From positions 1-62,242 of the forward strand of contig CANBRH010000003.1 in assembly GCA_947371865.1 (NCBI GenBank): DNA of 62,242 nt, read 5' to 3'. The translations under genes and the position numbers were made by a program. Source of the DNA: Actinomycetota bacterium. GTDB taxonomy: Bacteria > Actinomycetota > Actinomycetes > Nanopelagicales > Nanopelagicaceae. Positions 62,200 through 62,242 of this stretch are shown in pieces. The notes beneath the pieces were generated by a model. The model searched no databases, was not told the DNA's origin, and saw nothing but the letters and a program-made list of their open reading frames with translations. Numbering within the stretch: the first letter of the stretch is position 1; every line of letters starts with the position of its first letter.

Positions 62200-62242
62200 A
62201 TGTCACGCTTCTCCTTGAACAGGTTCGGTGACGGATCGAACC
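62200..62242 (+). CDS. Start of a further gene (truncated by window end)
   Basis: ATG with GGAAAG 12 bases upstream opens MSRFSLNRFGDGSN and stays open to the window edge. Too short to identify. The preceding 150 bp is AT-rich with T and A tracts and holds no other gene I can support. Confidence 0.35.
   Translation, partial: MSRFSLNRFGDGSN

Noticed and set aside
62231..62242. GGTTCGATCC-like T-arm at the window end (minus strand)
   Set aside because: The second stem base pair is G-G, and no acceptor or CCA follows, so it is not a tRNA.
1..62242. CRISPR arrays, insertion sequences, prophage, integrases, toxin-antitoxin or defence genes
   Set aside because: No direct-repeat arrays, transposases or recognisable proteins seen; synteny looks like ordinary actinobacterial chromosome.

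Overview
The window is an ordinary chromosomal segment of an actinobacterium with moderate GC (about half G+C by eye). The lineage markers are SepH, a DUF4192 protein, a DUF7455 protein beside a HrdB/SigA-type sigma factor and parE, an adenylylation-independent GlnA2-type glutamine synthetase, a GT4-type glycogen synthase, a SAM-IV riboswitch, a leuA leader-peptide attenuator and many apparently leaderless promoters. Together with the compact spacing this fits the small-genome freshwater actinobacteria (Nanopelagicales-like), but the placement is inference. I see no phage, insertion sequence, integrase, CRISPR array or toxin-antitoxin module. Nearly all the sequence is coding.

Layout. 1-3.2 kb: end of a cold-shock gene with its terminator, an M23 peptidase, and the tdh-kbl threonine-to-glycine pair. 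3.2-6.4 kb: a surface-anchored DUF3494 ice-binding protein, a structured intergenic stretch, tRNA-Met, a small DnaX-tail-like protein and a secreted GH25 muramidase. 6.4-15 kb: galactoside use, with alpha-galactosidase divergent from lacZ-galT-galE-galK, so that lactose- and melibiose-type sugars feed the Leloir pathway. 15-25.5 kb: ACT protein, DoxX-Rieske fusion, tRNA-Asn, dnaG, dgt, dus, glyS, a ZIP transporter-Zur operon with a Zur-like box, uppS and recO. 25.5-31.8 kb: leuA with leader peptide and attenuator, glnA2, ald, a DUF4192 protein and a secreted PKD protein. 31.8-37.7 kb: Nudix, DinG-like helicase, divergent glgC/glgA and an EamA transporter. 37.7-43.8 kb: era, dprA, comM, yraN, a small secreted protein, rnhB, lepB and rplS. 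43.9-49.3 kb: IMPase, sepH, a dienelactone hydrolase, a phosphodiesterase-like enzyme and psuG-psuK. 49.3-55.3 kb: parC without its C-terminal domain, parE, DUF7455, a CDGSH protein and sigA. 55.4-62.2 kb: metX-metY under a SAM-IV riboswitch, nadE, panB, an MFS exporter and the start of one more gene.

Regulation visible in the DNA: SAM-IV riboswitch with a promoter upstream of metY; leucine attenuation upstream of leuA; a Zur-like operator over the ZIP promoter; a perfect 19-bp palindrome between parE and the DUF7455 gene; and a recurring -10 hexamer 6-8 nt before start codons, which implies leaderless mRNAs. The items most worth a second look are the structured RNA at 4.5 kb, the 53.05-kb palindrome, the DoxX-Rieske fusion, the CTD-less ParC and the repeat-built tail on ribosomal protein L19. 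No multi-gene system here looks clearly undescribed.
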